Shown here: one piece after another, positions 7,077 to 14,319 of the stretch
Position numbering within the stretch: position 1 is the first letter of the stretch
How the letters are laid out: each line of letters opens with the position of its first letter
Assembly (NCBI GenBank): GCA_040754475.1
Contig: JBFMCN010000077.1
Location: forward strand, 1-24,597
From: JAJPHY01 sp040754475
GTDB lineage: Bacteria > Actinomycetota > UBA4738 > HRBIN12
Direction: 5' to 3'
DNA: 24,597 nucleotides
The notes under the pieces: model-generated
Database searches by the model: none
What the model saw: only the letters and a program-made list of their open reading frames with translations
Told to the model about the DNA's origin: nothing
Position numbers and translations under genes: made by a program

Positions 7077-7690
7077 GACTGGCCCCCTCTGCCTCTTTTC
7101 GTGAGGACGTCGCTCGTGAGGTCGATCCCGGCGCTGAAGCCGTAGATGCGCGAGAACGCAGCCGTCTCACTGGCGGTGTTCGCCCAGGCGTTCACCCAAC
7201 CCTTGACCGTTTCCAGGCGTGTGAGCCACGAGGACAGAACGTCGATCTCCTTTACCGTCCCCGTGAACGAGATCGACCCGACCAGGCCTCCCACGGTCGG
7301 TGCGCCCCCGGTCGTCGCGGTGGACGTGATCTGACCCGTGAGCTGGGTCAGGTACTCGTCACCGGGCATGGTCCGCGACACGTCCAGCAGGATGCCGGAC
7401 CACGAGACCTCGTTCGCGATCACGGCCCCGACTAGCTGCTGCTTGTCTGCCAGCTCCTCCTGGAGCTGGCTGAACTCCTGCAGCGACGTGATCTCCGACT
7501 GGATCTGCGCGTTGGTCGCCTCCTGCGCGGTGAGATCGTCCTTGGCCCTCGACAGGTTCATGGTCTGCAGGAAGTAGAAGAAGCCGACCGCAGCAAGGGC
7601 CGCGACACCAGCCAGGACGACGAGGGAGATCGTCCGCCGCGTCGCCTGCCGCTGGCGCAGCTCTGGGGGAAGGAGGTTGACCTGGGTCAC
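7073..7690 (-). CDS. pilN: Type IV pilus assembly protein PilN
   Basis: The 205-residue product begins MTQVNLLPPEL, carrying the VNLLP motif by which PilN docks onto PilM. It has a membrane helix (about 22-42), a coiled coil (about 45-85) and a C-terminal ferredoxin-like domain containing SISFTGTVKEIDVLSSWLTR and later LETVKGW, as in PilN/GspL-type folds. The start is GTG (7688-7690), overlapping the pilM stop as GTGA. Its position between pilM and pilO is canonical. Confidence 0.92.
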   Translation of the reverse strand: MTQVNLLPPELRQRQATRRTISLVVLAGVAALAAVGFFYFLQTMNLSRAKDDLTAQEATNAQIQSEITSLQEFSQLQEELADKQQLVGAVIANEVSWSGILLDVSRTMPGDEYLTQLTGQITSTATTGGAPTVGGLVGSISFTGTVKEIDVLSSWLTRLETVKGWVNAWANTASETAAFSRIYGFSAGIDLTSDVLTKRGRGGQS

Positions 7691-8745
7691 GACTTGCTCC
7701 TCGGCATCGGCATCGCAAGGCCGACCGCGACCGCGAGCACCGGCTCGGCCTCCTCTGACTCCTCGGGGGCCAGCTTCAGCTCGGACTTCACTCGATCGAA
7801 GACCCGGCCTCGCTGGACGTTCACGGGGATTCGCTCCTGCAGCAGTTGGAGGAACCCATCGAGCTTGGATCCGCCTCCGGTGACCAGCACCCGCCCGATC
7901 TTCGCGCCGGGGACCTGCGCCGTGTAGAACTCCAGCGAGGAGCGGATCTCGTCGACGAAGCTTCCGGCCCTGGACATCGCCACACGCTTCACGTCATCGA
8001 GTGCTGGACCGCCCTCGACGGTCTCACCCCGTTTCACCTGCTCCGCCACGTCGTCGTCGATGCCAAGGCCGCGGGCGATCGCCAGGGTCACATCGCGCCC
8101 GCCCGAAGGCAGGATCCGAACGAACCGCGTCACGCCTCGATCGTGTACGCAGATGTTCGTTACGTGTGCGCCGACGTCGACGACCGCCTCGTCGCCGCCG
8201 GTCTCGAGGTCGAGCCCCTCGTCGCCGGTTCCGACGGCCCGCACCAGAGCGAACGGGTTCAGGTCCACACCGGCCGGGTCGAGCTTGGCGGCCTGGGCCG
8301 CCTGGACAGCGGCAGTGACCATGACACGCTGCGCGGCGACCAGCAGGATGCGCAGCATCCGCCGACCCTCCTGTTCGAGCTCGCCCAGCGGATCGAAGTC
8401 AAGCACCGCCTCATCGACGGACATGGGGATGAACTCCTGCACCTGGAAGCCCAGGGACGCGCGTAGCTCCTTCTCAGGTAGCCACGGAAGCGAGACCTCT
8501 CGGACGACCACCCTCTGGTTCCCGACACCGAGGTACACCCGCTTGGACTTGATCCCGCTCCGCTTCCACAGCTCCCGCAGGGCCTCCGCCACTGCCTGTG
8601 GCTCGCGCACCTCGCCGTTCTCTACCGCACCGGTGCCAAGCGGAACCTGCGCGGCCCGCACTACCGAGGGGGTGTCTCCCAGGGTCACCTCAGCCGCCCG
8701 GACCGCGGTCGAGCCGATGTCCACGCCCACCCGGGTCTTCGCCAC
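7687..8745 (-). CDS. pilM: Type IV pilus assembly ATPase-like protein PilM
   Basis: This 352-residue protein has the actin/FtsA-like fold of PilM, the cytoplasmic adaptor binding the PilN N-terminus. The phosphate-1 motif is VGVDIGSTAVRAAEV (7-21). QEFIPMSVDEAVLDFDPLGE and the second phosphate motif VVDVGAHVTNICVHD follow, and the adenosine motif is RVLVTGGGSKLDGFLQLLQE near residue 290. Length is typical (about 350). The start is GTG, immediately after the TAG of the small HTH gene, with AGGAGG about 9 bases upstream. pilM is therefore cotranslated with that regulator. Confidence 0.94.
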   Translation of the reverse strand: MAKTRVGVDIGSTAVRAAEVTLGDTPSVVRAAQVPLGTGAVENGEVREPQAVAEALRELWKRSGIKSKRVYLGVGNQRVVVREVSLPWLPEKELRASLGFQVQEFIPMSVDEAVLDFDPLGELEQEGRRMLRILLVAAQRVMVTAAVQAAQAAKLDPAGVDLNPFALVRAVGTGDEGLDLETGGDEAVVDVGAHVTNICVHDRGVTRFVRILPSGGRDVTLAIARGLGIDDDVAEQVKRGETVEGGPALDDVKRVAMSRAGSFVDEIRSSLEFYTAQVPGAKIGRVLVTGGGSKLDGFLQLLQERIPVNVQRGRVFDRVKSELKLAPEESEEAEPVLAVAVGLAMPMPRSKS

Positions 8746-8967
8746 CTACGCGCCCTCCTGCCCCACGGATCGCTTCGCCAAGTAGCCATCCACGTCAGAC
8801 TCCCGGAGCCGGTAGTTCTTACCCACGCGAAGTGCCGGGAGCTCCCCGCTCTTGATCAGCCGGTACACCGTCATATTCGATACCCGCATCGTGTCGGCCA
8901 CCTCTGCGACGGTCAGCAGCCGGTCTCCGCCCCGCATGCCGCTCCACCCTCGCCTCGACGACCCCAT
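8746..8967 (-). CDS. Small HTH regulator, excisionase/BldC-like (copy 2)
   Basis: The 73-residue protein is almost entirely one winged-helix domain of the MerR/excisionase type. DRLLTVAEVADTMRVSNMTV forms the helix-turn-helix, YRLIKSGELPALRVGKNYRL gives the helix and wing, and RESDVDGYLAKRSV is the final helix. Actinobacterial relatives such as BldC are DNA-binding regulators rather than phage excisionases. It directly precedes pilM (TAG then GTG), so it belongs to the pilMNO operon. The ATG at 8965-8967 is used, and an internal ATG at 8935-8937 would still keep the whole domain. It is a close paralogue of the next gene upstream. The role in regulating pilus genes is inferred from position. 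Confidence 0.82.
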   Translation of the reverse strand: MGSSRRGWSGMRGGDRLLTVAEVADTMRVSNMTVYRLIKSGELPALRVGKNYRLRESDVDGYLAKRSVGQEGA

Positions 8968-9108
8968 CAGCCCCCCCTAGACCGACCGCTCCGACAGGTA
9001 CCGGTCCACGTCCGACTCCCGGATCCGGAAGTTCTTCCCGACCCTGATCGCAGGCAGCTGCGCGCTCTTGATCAGCCGGTACACCGTCATATTCGATACC
9101 CGCATCGT
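8847..9108 (-). repeat. 46-bp identical block shared by the two HTH genes
   Basis: Bases 8847-8892 and 9063-9108 are identical over 46 bp, 216 bp apart. They encode the recognition-helix region (MRVSNMTVYRLIKS) of both proteins, while flanking codons differ. Recent duplication or gene conversion is implied. Confidence 0.85.
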
Positions 9109-9168
9109 CGCCGCTACCTCGCTCACTGTGAGGAGCCGATCACCCACGAACGGTCGGCGCTTGCTCAT
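8977..9168 (-). CDS. Small HTH regulator, excisionase/BldC-like (copy 1)
   Basis: This 63-residue winged-helix protein has DRLLTVSEVAATMRVSNMTV, then YRLIKSAQLPAIRVGKNFRI and RESDVDRYLSERSV. It is the first gene of the pilMNO transcription unit and is separated from its paralogue by 9 bp. No ribosome-binding site is apparent in front of its ATG (9166-9168). A -10-like TGTAAT (complement of 9181-9186) lies about 12 bases upstream of the ATG, so the message may be nearly leaderless. Autoregulation through the upstream AT-rich region is plausible but not shown. As with copy 2, the predicted role is transcriptional control of pilus genes. Confidence 0.8.
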   Translation of the reverse strand: MSKRRPFVGDRLLTVSEVAATMRVSNMTVYRLIKSAQLPAIRVGKNFRIRESDVDRYLSERSV

Positions 9169-9411
9169 GCGTCACGCAACATTACAGATCGCACTGCTGC
9201 CCCAACCGCCACGTCTGTCGCATCTTTCACATCTTCACCCCGTACCACTTTCCATTTTGGGGGGCTCGCACCGTAACAGCTGCAACATCCGCCGTCAACC
9301 ACCCCTTGTGACACTTTCGGCACGTTAAGCCTAATTACATAGATGTAATTAGCAATAATTCAAAGGAGCCACAGGAGTCACTCGTGGCGTGTGACGATCA
9401 CCGAGCGCCTG
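9169..9411 (-). promoter_or_regulatory. Intergenic control region of the HTH-pilMNO operon
   Basis: These 243 bp between pilD and the first HTH gene are the most AT-rich part of the window, which suggests promoter/operator function. They contain the inverted repeat at 9331-9352, a TTGAAT (complement of 9356-9361) and a TGTAAT next to the HTH start. A CACTTTC motif occurs at 9246-9252 and 9312-9318. No convincing ORF is present. Confidence 0.5.
9331..9352. promoter_or_regulatory. AT-rich perfect inverted repeat (possible operator)
   Basis: CTAATTACAT (9331-9340) and ATGTAATTAG (9343-9352) are perfect inverted repeats with a 2-bp centre, a dyad suited to a dimeric regulator. It lies 60 bp after the pilD stop and about 160 bp before the HTH start. 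With no U-run and only A/T-rich pairs, it is a poor terminator candidate. Confidence 0.5.
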
Positions 9412-10185
9412 TCAGGCGAAGATGCGCAGGTATGTGTTGGAGATCTCCGGGGCGAAGAACGCCGCGATCAGAGCTCCCGCTGCCAGGAACGGCCCGAAGG
9501 GCAGAGCCTTCTTCCGCCCAGCCCCGCCGGCGAGCGCTCCGAGGGCCACCACCCCCCCAAGCGTGACCGCGGACCCTGCCGCAACAGCGACGTAGCGGAG
9601 CGCGATGGCGCCAAGAGCCATCCCGATGAGCGCCGCGAGCTTCACGTCGCCCATTCCCATCCCGCGGGGCGAGACAAGAGCAACGATCAGCAGCCCTCCA
9701 CCGTACGCGAGGAAGCCGATGAGGGCATCCCGGAGACGTACCCCTCCATCCGCCAGGGCGGCGGCCCCCAGATACGCGGGAACCGCCACGAGGCACGGAT
9801 AGACGATCCGGTTCGGGATGATGCGGTGGCGTATGTCTATGACGGACAGCGCGAACATCAGGCCGAGGAAGGGCCCCATGAGTACCGCCAGCCAGACCGG
9901 CTCGAACTCGAGAGCGGCCGCCACGAACAGAGCTCCCGTGGCGATCTCGGTCAGCGGATAGACGGCCGAGATCCGGGACCCGCAGGACCGACACCGTCCC
10001 CTCAACAACAGCCACGAGACCACAGGGACGTTGTCGACGTTGCGGAGCTGCATCCCGCACGAGGAACAGCGGGATCTCGGCCGCGTCAACGACTCACCCG
10101 CCGGAACCCGATGGACGACCACGGTTAGGAAGCTACCGAAGGCCAGACCGAGCGGAAGGGCGATCAGGACCCGAACGGCGATCAT
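9412..10185 (-). CDS. pilD: Prepilin peptidase PilD (A24 family)
   Basis: The 257-residue polytopic membrane aspartic protease cleaves prepilin leaders at the Gly/Phe site and usually methylates the new N-terminus. The N-terminal GSFLTVVVHRVP is followed by the zinc-type cysteine pairs C40/C43 (CSSCG) and C65/C68 (CRSCG). The catalytic aspartates are D117 in SVIDIRHRIIPN and D180 in GMGMGDVKL. About eight hydrophobic segments are present. All residues needed for peptidase activity are visible. It is the only prepilin peptidase here and presumably processes all the pilins encoded at 10279-19381. The ATG is at 10183-10185, after a 93-bp gap that contains only a small GC hairpin (10248-10262). 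Confidence 0.95.
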   Translation of the reverse strand: MIAVRVLIALPLGLAFGSFLTVVVHRVPAGESLTRPRSRCSSCGMQLRNVDNVPVVSWLLLRGRCRSCGSRISAVYPLTEIATGALFVAAALEFEPVWLAVLMGPFLGLMFALSVIDIRHRIIPNRIVYPCLVAVPAYLGAAALADGGVRLRDALIGFLAYGGGLLIVALVSPRGMGMGDVKLAALIGMALGAIALRYVAVAAGSAVTLGGVVALGALAGGAGRKKALPFGPFLAAGALIAAFFAPEISNTYLRIFA

Positions 10186-10278
10186 GGCGGGCGCAACGCT
10201 ACTGCATCGCGTGCCTCAAGGCCCGGTTCCCCGCGTGGCCAGACTCTGCGGCCCGCGGCCGCGCTCCCCGCTCGTCTT

Positions 10279-11712
10279 CTACTTGACCTCGCGGATGTAC
10301 GCGATGTCCTCGTCGAAGCCCGTGATCTCGCCGGCCCCAGGCACCTTGACCGGGACGAAGTTCAGCGTGAACTGGTTCTTGATGTTGACCGTCCCGCCGA
10401 TCACCTGCCCGCCGAAGTCGACGTTGCGGTTCTCAAGGGTGATCGTGCACGGCGTGTAGAAGAGCACGTTGGCGTTGACGAAGTCGGTCTTGTTCGAGGT
10501 CGAGATGTCGTAGGCGCCGGTCGAGCAGACCAGCCCCGAGCGGTAGTTGTCGATCAGGAGGAGCGTCTTCTCGCTCCCGGCTCCCGTCCAAGTGTTGTTG
10601 TTCGCGAAGCTGATCGACCCGTCCGTGAAGATCGCCAGGTCTCCGTTGAGCGTCACCTTGTCACTGAAGGAAAGAGCACAGGTCGGCGTTATCCGGACGA
10701 CGATCCCCGTGTAGCCGACCGGCGGCGTCGGATTGGACAGGATGTAGGCCTTCGCCGCGTCGCACGAGCCGAAGGTGCCCGGGTTGTAGTAGCCCTCGGC
10801 GGCCCATGCGCTCGACGTCCCCTCACAGACGCCCGGGATCGTGTCCCAGCAGATCTTCGGCATCGAATACGACGGCGGGTGACCCTGGAGCACGCCCACA
10901 GTGCTGGTTCCCCCCACGTCTACACCGTTGATCGCCGTGTAGGCGGTCGCATCGGCGCCCACTTCCCCACCGTTGCCGGAAATGGCGCCCGTCGACGACA
11001 TGACGTCATACGTCACCATCGACGGGTTGTCGATGCTGACGTCCTCGTACGCCCACAAGTTCTGACGGATGTTCGAGTTCCCGTCGAGCGAAGCCGAGCC
11101 GTCCACGACGTACACACTTCCGAAGATGTTCGGCTGGTTCCTGATGACCAGGTCGCCGGAGTTGATGTAGACGTCCGCGTCGCTTGTCGTGAAGCCGTTC
11201 AGGGTCAGGTTGTTCTGAAGGCTCAAGCCGTTCATCGTGACGATGGCGGCCCCGAACCCCCCGTAGACGGGCCTCAGCTTGACCAGGGTCTCTATCGCGC
11301 GGGACTGCTGCCCGCCGACGCTCCCGACGGAGCGGACGAACACGGACGCCGGGGGGTTGATGTCTGAGAAGGTCGAGGGGTCCATGACCTCCCCGTCCTC
11401 GTCGTAGTAGACGGCGTATGCCTCGAACTCGGCCGTCGTCGGAGCCGTCGCCATCGCCTGGCTCATCGGGTTCGCGCTGGTGTACGGGTTGACGGCGATG
11501 TCGGCGAGCGTCGTGGTCTGGATGTAGTTGTAGAACCAGTCCACGCCAGCCTCGGCCGCGTTCACCGCCAGCACGCGGTCCCGGTTGTGGCCGCTCTGCG
11601 TCGTGTTGTGGATGGCCTGTTGGACGACGATAGTCGAGAGGACCATCACAACGAACGTGACCAGGAGCGCCACCACCATGGCCATCCCTCGCTCCTGCTT
11701 GATCCTGGTCAT
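10279..11712 (-). CDS. PilX/GspK-like minor pilin, triad B
   Basis: The 477-residue protein has a prepilin-like start: basic leader, Gly9, then the hydrophobic helix MAMVVALLVTFVVMVLSTIV. The leader and the following AVNAAEAGVDWFYNY match PilX-type N-terminal domains. Position +5 after the Gly is Val, so the conserved Glu5 is missing, as in the tip pseudopilin GspK. The large external part (about 60-477) has repeated short beta strands with Asn/Gly turns (GSVYVVDGSASLDGNSNI and neighbours) that suggest a beta-helix, and several cysteines. AGGAGGT lies 7 bases before the ATG. It is the last gene of the second V-W-X triad. Function at the pilus tip is inferred. Confidence 0.72.
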   Translation of the reverse strand: MTRIKQERGMAMVVALLVTFVVMVLSTIVVQQAIHNTTQSGHNRDRVLAVNAAEAGVDWFYNYIQTTTLADIAVNPYTSANPMSQAMATAPTTAEFEAYAVYYDEDGEVMDPSTFSDINPPASVFVRSVGSVGGQQSRAIETLVKLRPVYGGFGAAIVTMNGLSLQNNLTLNGFTTSDADVYINSGDLVIRNQPNIFGSVYVVDGSASLDGNSNIRQNLWAYEDVSIDNPSMVTYDVMSSTGAISGNGGEVGADATAYTAINGVDVGGTSTVGVLQGHPPSYSMPKICWDTIPGVCEGTSSAWAAEGYYNPGTFGSCDAAKAYILSNPTPPVGYTGIVVRITPTCALSFSDKVTLNGDLAIFTDGSISFANNNTWTGAGSEKTLLLIDNYRSGLVCSTGAYDISTSNKTDFVNANVLFYTPCTITLENRNVDFGGQVIGGTVNIKNQFTLNFVPVKVPGAGEITGFDEDIAYIREVK

Positions 11713-11724
11713 CGTCGTTACCTC

Positions 11725-12381
11725 CTACGTTGGCGTGTCGCTGCACACGTTCTCCGGGAACCCGTACGAGGTGTTTCGGCCCGTGCTCGACAGCTCGATC
11801 TTCACGGTCTGGGCCGGTCTGTTGCTCAAGTCCGGGTTCGCGAGAAGCGTGATATCCACGTTCCGTCCGCCCTTGTTGGGGTCGAGGTCCAATGTGAACG
11901 CCTCGACGGCCGGGCTCACGACGCGGTTCACGATGCCTTCGGCGACGACGTGCCATCCTGTCGCCTCCTCGGGCTTCAGCGGCGGCCATATGTTGCGGAC
12001 AAGCTCGTTATCGTCGTTGATGCTCCACAGCACGCACACGTACCCGGGCTCGGGAGTGCGCGATGTCGCGTTCGCTTGCGTGTAGATCCTGAGGGTGAAA
12101 CCGACAGGCAGCGCCGAGTAGTCGCCCTCGTCCGCCGGGTTGTACAGGACGTTCCCCGAGCGGATCTCGCGGTCGAGTTCCTCGACTCCCAGACGGGCGC
12201 TGTCGTTCGCCCGACTGAGGTTGTCCTCATAGACGACTCCCCGCTGCACGGAGGCGAGCACGCTGAGGAACACCGCTACGGCCAAGCCCATGATCATCAT
12301 CGTGACCATGACCTCGGCGAGCGTGAACCCGCGCTCGGGCCGGAGACGGACCGGGAGTCGGATCATCCGGCGCGCCCGCAT
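11725..12381 (-). CDS. PilW/GspJ-like minor pilin, triad B
   Basis: The 218-residue class III prepilin has a long basic leader ending RPERG, cleavage expected after Gly18, then FTLAEVMVTMMIMGLAVAVF with Glu at mature position 5. After the helix come NDSARLGVEELDREIRSGNV, typical of PilW/GspJ, and a beta-rich domain ending with GRNTSYGFPENVC. It starts 5 bp after the preceding stop, with GAGGTAG as ribosome-binding site. The J/W assignment rests on its helix features and its position between a V-like and an X-like gene. Confidence 0.75.
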   Translation of the reverse strand: MRARRMIRLPVRLRPERGFTLAEVMVTMMIMGLAVAVFLSVLASVQRGVVYEDNLSRANDSARLGVEELDREIRSGNVLYNPADEGDYSALPVGFTLRIYTQANATSRTPEPGYVCVLWSINDDNELVRNIWPPLKPEEATGWHVVAEGIVNRVVSPAVEAFTLDLDPNKGGRNVDITLLANPDLSNRPAQTVKIELSSTGRNTSYGFPENVCSDTPT

Positions 12382-12386
12382 CTACC

Positions 12387-14186
12387 TCACCCCTCCATCG
12401 GCGCCCGGGCGTAGACGCCCTTGGCGATCATCGTGCCGAGAGCCACATCAACCGTCAGGTTCACGACCACGGTGTCGTCGATCGTGATGACGTAGGAGAT
12501 CGTCCCCTCGAGAGGCGCCGACATCTCGGCGGTGGCCTCGCCGATGGCGGCCGGCGATCCTTCCAGGTCCTCGTAAGGCGTGTTGGGGCTTTGGGCAACC
12601 AGCGCAGAGCTCGTGATGTGGATCTGGACCAAGTGGCCGCTCATGTCCGAGACCAGAGTGATCTCGTTTGGCTGTACGGTCGTGTTGGCGGGGACCTCCG
12701 TGTAGCCGTCCCCGCTCCAGTACCTGATAGTCCCGCCGAGGACGTCCGCCGTCGGATTCGATGCGCCCGTTCCCACTGCGGCTATCACGCGGTCCGTGTA
12801 TCCGGTCATCCTGACCAGGTACCCCTCCCAAAGCGGGAGCTGCTCGAGGCGGTCCTCGATGGGGAACCCGCTCGGCAGGCCTACGAGAGTGATCGTCCCG
12901 AAGCGGCGCTCAACGGTGGACACGAGGCGCCCGTCCTCGTCGGTGACGAGCTCTCGGTCGACGAGCGCCGTGTTCGGGCTTGGCGCTGCCTCGATCGTGG
13001 CGAACGTCACGATGTCGAGGTCGACGTTCTCGAAGACGTTCGTGAGATCCGCCCAGGCCGTGAGCGAGCCGTTCTGCTGGATCTTGCTGCCCGAGCAAAC
13101 GGCTTCGTCGTTCTGCGACGTCCCCCACGGGGGGCACGGCTCCGCGGGGGTCGCGGCGGTCGCAGCCTGCACCGCGGTCACCTCTCCTTGAGGAGCGACG
13201 ACCCAGAACTCCGTCTGCCCGTACGTCAGCGGCGGGAGGTTGGTGGCAGGCAGGGTCTGCTCGGGGATCTGCGCGTAGTCGTCCATGCTTCCACTCGGAT
13301 CGTTGGACGCGGCGACCGTCTGTGCAGCCCCTCCGGCCATTCCTTCGTTCCCCGACGTGTCCAGGAGCAGCGCCGCCGACTGCATGAACGCCCCCGCCAC
13401 GGTGCTGAACTGCTCCTGCTGGGCATCGGACTCGACCCCGCTGGTGAAGAGACCCCCGGCCGCGAACGGCAGCCCCCATATCGATCCCGAGACCGTCACC
13501 GACCCGCGCGGGACCTGCGCCTGCCCGTAGAAGAACGGCTGACACGGTGCGGCGTACGGGTGGGTCTGGCTGCTCACGCAGCCGCCCGGCGAGTAGAAGA
13601 GCGACTGCGTCGTGACCGACTTCGCGACGCCCTGGATCCTCCCCCCGGCCCAGCTGACGACCACGGTCACGCGGTAGGGGGTCGGCCCCGTGCAGCCCGT
13701 CTCGGTACCGCTCGGGCAGCTGTTGGTGATGTAGATGCGATACGTGTAGTCGGTTGGATACCCCTCTATCGTGCCCACGTGCTCCTTGAGCGGCTCGGGC
13801 GGCGTGTAGTTGGGGTCGGCCGTGTAGGTGACCTTCTCTCCCTCGCAGTCCGGGTACCGGTAGGTGATGGGCGGCGAAGTCGGGTCCTGGGGGCAGTTCG
13901 AAACCAAGTTGGGGTCGTCAGCGAGGTCCGCACCCGCGAGCCCCTTCTGGATGCTTCCGTATGCCAGGCCCCGGATCTCCTCCATGGTCTTGTCGGCGAT
14001 CCCGTTGGCAGCCTGCCGCTCACGCGCCAGAGCCTGGTACCCGAACCCGGCCGTCGCCGCGTAGGCGAGCGTGACCAGGGCGACGAACATGACGCCGATG
14101 GCGATGACGGTTTCGATCAGGCTGAAACCGTGCTCGTCATCGCGCATACGAGCGCGAATACGCATCAACAAACCCGCACCCCTCAT
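12387..14186 (-). CDS. Large PilV/GspI-like minor pilin, triad B
   Basis: The 599-residue prepilin has a leader ending DDEHG (Gly20), then FSLIETVIAIGVMFVALVTL with Glu at mature position 5, and the post-helix ERQAANGIADKTMEEIRGLA typical of PilV/GspI. The external part of about 530 residues is far larger than the roughly 130 usual for the family. It contains a Cys-rich region (about 100-215), a Gln/Ala/Ser-rich middle and a C-terminal beta-rich part (TISYVITIDDTVVVNLTVDV). No known domain is recognised in it. The ATG at 14184-14186 with AAGGTGA upstream is chosen over a longer frame that runs through the repeat-containing gap. A display or adhesive function is possible, inferred from size. 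Confidence 0.72.
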   Translation of the reverse strand: MRGAGLLMRIRARMRDDEHGFSLIETVIAIGVMFVALVTLAYAATAGFGYQALARERQAANGIADKTMEEIRGLAYGSIQKGLAGADLADDPNLVSNCPQDPTSPPITYRYPDCEGEKVTYTADPNYTPPEPLKEHVGTIEGYPTDYTYRIYITNSCPSGTETGCTGPTPYRVTVVVSWAGGRIQGVAKSVTTQSLFYSPGGCVSSQTHPYAAPCQPFFYGQAQVPRGSVTVSGSIWGLPFAAGGLFTSGVESDAQQEQFSTVAGAFMQSAALLLDTSGNEGMAGGAAQTVAASNDPSGSMDDYAQIPEQTLPATNLPPLTYGQTEFWVVAPQGEVTAVQAATAATPAEPCPPWGTSQNDEAVCSGSKIQQNGSLTAWADLTNVFENVDLDIVTFATIEAAPSPNTALVDRELVTDEDGRLVSTVERRFGTITLVGLPSGFPIEDRLEQLPLWEGYLVRMTGYTDRVIAAVGTGASNPTADVLGGTIRYWSGDGYTEVPANTTVQPNEITLVSDMSGHLVQIHITSSALVAQSPNTPYEDLEGSPAAIGEATAEMSAPLEGTISYVITIDDTVVVNLTVDVALGTMIAKGVYARAPMEG

Positions 14187-14229
14187 ACGGTCACCTTCTC
14201 TATGGGTATCGGCTGTGTCGTGGGCATGC

Positions 14230-14266
14230 TTGATAAGCCTTGCGGGCCGGCTTTGATCAGCCTTGC
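14230..14266 (-). repeat. Direct repeat in the gap between minor-pilin triads
   Basis: TTGATAAGCCTTGC (14230-14243) and TTGATCAGCCTTGC (14253-14266) match at 13 of 14 bases with a 23-bp period, about two helical turns. They lie in the 133-bp gap (14187-14319), the longest gap within the minor-pilin genes. A protein-binding site or a separate promoter for triad B is possible. Confidence 0.55.
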
Positions 14267-14319
14267 TGGCGCATTCGATCCCCATGGCGGCGTGGGCGGT
14301 AGGCACACGCGCCCGTGAG

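Noticed and set aside
8746..9168. Phage excisionase remnants of an integrated element
   Set aside because: No integrase, attachment-site repeats or phage genes are nearby. The domain is common in actinobacterial regulators and the genes are coupled to pilM.
10248..10262. Terminator between the minor pilins and pilD
   Set aside because: Only a 5-bp GC stem in a very GC-rich stretch with no U-run; too weak to call.
12591..14318. A 575-codon plus-strand open frame opposite the V-like minor pilin
   Set aside because: Antisense shadow with biased Arg/Val/Gly composition and no recognisable motif. The minus-strand prepilin has a clear signal and ribosome-binding site.
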